Positions 61,898-64,000 of a stretch of 64,000 nucleotides of DNA are shown here, piece after piece. This DNA comes from Olsenella uli DSM 7084 (GTDB lineage: Bacteria > Actinomycetota > Coriobacteriia > Coriobacteriales > Atopobiaceae). The translations under genes and the position numbers were made by a program. Each line of letters starts with the position of its first letter. Position 1 is the stretch's first letter. The DNA is taken from NCBI RefSeq assembly GCF_000143845.1, contig NC_014363.1:1907186-1971185 (forward strand), read 5' to 3'. The notes below the pieces were generated by a model. The model did not search any database, was not told where the DNA came from, and was given only the letters and a program-made list of their open reading frames with translations.

Positions 61898-62521
61898 CTA
61901 GATTGTCCTACGTGCCTCGATGGCCCTCCCCAGGGTCACCTCGTCCGCGTACTCGAGGTCCCCCCCCACGGGCAGGCCACTCGCAAGACGCGACACCGCA
62001 ACGCCCAACGGACGGATGACGCGGGAGAGGTAGGTCGCCGTGGTCTCGCCCTCGACGTCGGGGTTGGTGGCCAGGATGACCTCCTTGACCGATTCGTCGG
62101 CAAGGCGCTGGAGCAGCTCCTTGACATGCAGCTGGTCGGGCCCGATCTTGTCCATGGGCGAGATCACTCCCCCAAGCACATGATAGAGCCCGTGGTAGGC
62201 GCCCGTACGCTCGATTGCGGAAACGTCACGGGGCTCCGACACCACGCAGATGGTCCCCCGGTCGCGCGAGAGGTCCGCACAGACGTCACAGGTGTCGCGC
62301 GTGGCATACGAGAAGCACACCGGGCAGAAGTGGACCTGCTGCTTGACCTGCATGATGGCCCCACTCAGCCTACGGGCCGCCTCGACGTCCGCCTCGAGCA
62401 GCCAATAGGCTATGCGCTGTGCCGACTTGGGGCCGATGCCCGGCAACCTGCCCAGCTCGTCGAGCAGGCGCTGCAGAGCCCTGCCGTCGCTTGTCGTGCC
62501 ATCCGGCGTGCGGGCGTCCAC
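61898..62521 (-). CDS. recR: Recombination mediator RecR
   Basis: Acts with RecO/RecF to load RecA at gaps. A 207-aa protein: HhH LPGIGPKSAQRIAYWLL, four-Cys zinc finger (HFCPVCFSYATRDTC with CDVC), Toprim domain (ICVVSEPRDVSAIE to EVILATNPDVEGE) and the C-terminal Walker-like LASGLPVGGDLEY. Full length. It starts 1 bp after the ybaB stop. Confidence 0.96.
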   Translation of the reverse strand: MDARTPDGTTSDGRALQRLLDELGRLPGIGPKSAQRIAYWLLEADVEAARRLSGAIMQVKQQVHFCPVCFSYATRDTCDVCADLSRDRGTICVVSEPRDVSAIERTGAYHGLYHVLGGVISPMDKIGPDQLHVKELLQRLADESVKEVILATNPDVEGETTATYLSRVIRPLGVAVSRLASGLPVGGDLEYADEVTLGRAIEARRTI

Positions 62522-62522
62522 C

Positions 62523-62831
62523 CTAGAACAGCCCCGGGATGTTCATGCCACCGGTCACGGAGCCCAGCTGCTGGTTGGCTGCGTCCTGGGCGCTGGAGAG
62601 GCACTCGTTGACGGCCGCCAGGAGGGAGTCCTGGAGAAGCTCGACGTCAGCGGGGTCGCAGGCGTCGGGATCGATGGTGATGGAGGTGATCCTCATGTCT
62701 GCCGTCCCCTCGACCTTGACCATGCCGCCGCCGGCAGAGGCCGAGACGGGGATGTCCGCGAGACGGTCCTGGGCGTCGGCCAGCTGCCTCTGCATCTTCT
62801 GGGCCTGCTTCATCATCTGCTGCATGTTCAT
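62523..62831 (-). CDS. YbaB/EbfC family nucleoid-associated protein
   Basis: A 102-aa DNA-binding protein of the YbaB/EbfC family: MQQMMKQAQKMQRQLADAQD then VKVEGTADMRITSITIDPDA and a C-terminal helix. AGGAG lies 8 bp before the ATG at 62831, which is preferred to the ATG at 62837. Between dnaX and recR, the standard conserved order. Confidence 0.92.
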   Translation of the reverse strand: MNMQQMMKQAQKMQRQLADAQDRLADIPVSASAGGGMVKVEGTADMRITSITIDPDACDPADVELLQDSLLAAVNECLSSAQDAANQQLGSVTGGMNIPGLF

Positions 62832-62873
62832 GCACATCTCTCCTCTTCGTGGGGCCTTGGGCGGTTGGGGTGG

Positions 62874-64000
62874 TTAGTCGTCGAGGTCGTCGTCTTCCTC
62901 GGGGTCGGGCACGAACTCGTCCTGGGCGTCGTAGTCATCGTCATCCAGGCCCACGGGGTCTTCTGCGACGTCGGACGGGGACTCGACGCTCATGTTGACG
63001 CCCGTGCCAAAGACGTCGGTCAGCATCGACATGATGCTTCGCGCCTCGTCGGGCAGGACATCGGGTTGGGTTGTCGGGCTGGGCTCGGAGGCGGGAGCCG
63101 GCGCGGCCGTCGACTTGGGTGCGGGAGCCGGCGCGGCCGTCGGCTTGGGTGCGGGAGCCGGTGCGGGCTCGGCCGGCACGTCGTCGTAGGGGACCTCCTC
63201 GTACGGAGGCGCGTCATCCCACGGGGCCGGATATGGGGGGGCCTCCTGGACAGGGGCCCCCGCTTCCCCGGCAGCGGGGGCGCAACGTGGCGCGGGAGCG
63301 GACGGGGGTGGCGTCGGCGCAGGCGCGGGCTCTGCGCGAGGCGCGGGTGTGGGCTCTGCGCGAGGCGCGGACACGGGAGCCGAGACGACCTCGCGCTTGC
63401 TGCGGGCGATGTCCGCCCCCCTGAGGCTCGACTCGGCATAGGTCAGCGAGCGCTCCCCGAAGACCGCGGAGACGGCGCGCTCCACCACGTCACGGACGTC
63501 GGGGCGCTCGAGCATCTTGCAGGCGAAGGCGGAGCCCTTCGGCAGGTTGATGAGCAGATGAGAGCCGTCATCCGAGACGGGTGTGGACGCCATGAGCAAC
63601 GAGCCGCGCGGCGGGTTGGTCCGGACCAGCCCGTCGACGACCTGCCTCCACTTACGCTGCAGCTCACCCGCGTCCGTGATGGCGCCGCGCACGCCGGGGG
63701 CCGCGGGGGCAGGGGCGGAATCCGTTGCGGCAGGCGATGCCGCCGCGGGGGCAGGGGGCACGGCGGGCGTCTCCGGAGCGGGACCAGGAGACGCGACGGG
63801 CTTCGGCTGGGTCGCGGGAACGGGATGTGGCTTGGGGAGGGGCGCGGGCTCGATCCCAGGCCGCGACGATGCGGTGGCAGGCCGGACGGACTCCCGCGGT
63901 GTCGGGACGCCGGATGCCCTGAGCGAGGCCAGCTGATGCTCGAGGCGGGAGATGCGGTCGGCCAAAGACTCGAGCGTCAGATCGCTCTTGGGACGGGCGA
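62874..64000 (-). CDS. dnaX: DNA polymerase III subunit gamma/tau, C-terminal part
   Basis: Incomplete: the frame stays open to the window edge, so the N-terminal AAA+ clamp-loader domain lies outside. The visible 375 or so residues contain a helix (LTLESLADRISRLEHQLASL), a long Pro/Ala-rich linker, a tau-like domain (ELQRKWRQVVDGLVRTNPPR to VERAVSAVFGERSLTYAES), a second Pro/Ala linker with AAPAPAPKST-type repeats, and an acidic C-terminus (DDDYDAQDEFVPDPEEDDDL). Identity follows from the domain plus the dnaX-ybaB-recR order. Stop at 62874. Confidence 0.9.
   Translation of the reverse strand, partial: ARPKSDLTLESLADRISRLEHQLASLRASGVPTPRESVRPATASSRPGIEPAPLPKPHPVPATQPKPVASPGPAPETPAVPPAPAAASPAATDSAPAPAAPGVRGAITDAGELQRKWRQVVDGLVRTNPPRGSLLMASTPVSDDGSHLLINLPKGSAFACKMLERPDVRDVVERAVSAVFGERSLTYAESSLRGADIARSKREVVSAPVSAPRAEPTPAPRAEPAPAPTPPPSAPAPRCAPAAGEAGAPVQEAPPYPAPWDDAPPYEEVPYDDVPAEPAPAPAPKPTAAPAPAPKSTAAPAPASEPSPTTQPDVLPDEARSIMSMLTDVFGTGVNMSVESPSDVAEDPVGLDDDDYDAQDEFVPDPEEDDDLDD

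Overview
The window is GC-rich, densely coded bacterial chromosome. Its content points to an anaerobic actinobacterium of the Coriobacteriia (Olsenella/Atopobium-like): high GC, rubrerythrin and iron alcohol dehydrogenase, a dnaX-ybaB-recR block, glgC plus glgD, and a MurE without the DAP-type DNPR motif. The genus is inference; the coding content is read directly.

Layout. (1) 1-11.9 kb is a defence island: a truncated DUF4143 ATPase, a DUF262/DUF1524 (GmrSD-like) gene, and a complete type I restriction-modification operon (RHH-like gene, hsdR, hsdM, hsdS). Next to the expressed hsdS lie a tyrosine recombinase and two silent hsdS cassettes, joined by long perfect inverted repeats (107 and 314 bp) and a 16-bp core, forming an inversion-type specificity shufflon. 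(2) 12.0-13.5 kb is a decayed IS21-type element. (3) 14-25.4 kb holds tRNA-Pro, ispE, veg, a Xaa-Pro peptidase, nagB, rdgB, rph, tRNA-Val, murE, an Fe-alcohol dehydrogenase and two tandem paralogous helical-repeat genes, with several repeat-rich gaps. (4) 25.9-35.3 kb holds galactitol-type PTS parts (EIIA apart from EIIB/EIIC), a GntR regulator, a broken TIM-like gene, and between them a four-gene LXG-effector-like cassette (two small helical proteins, a 616-aa protein, a WG-repeat lipoprotein); then tRNA-Glu, a second GntR gene and tRNA-Leu. (5) 35.4-42.7 kb holds ppx, divIC/ftsB, mazG, a degraded membrane-protein gene beside a 31-bp minisatellite, and mfd. (6) 43-54.7 kb is a glycogen/alpha-glucan block on one strand: glgB, glgP, glgC, glgD, glgA and a GH13-GH77 fusion, covering both synthesis and breakdown. 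(7) 55-64 kb holds nth, metY, a MITE-like element, rubrerythrin, a MutY-like glycosylase paired with an Rrf2 regulator, a HAD phosphatase, two identical tRNA-Asp genes, a membrane protein, recR, ybaB and the 3' part of dnaX.

The most interesting systems are the hsdS shufflon, where geometry predicts a two-step route for the third specificity half, and the LXG-like cassette, whose large protein has a C-terminus I cannot assign and is followed by a lipoprotein candidate immunity factor.
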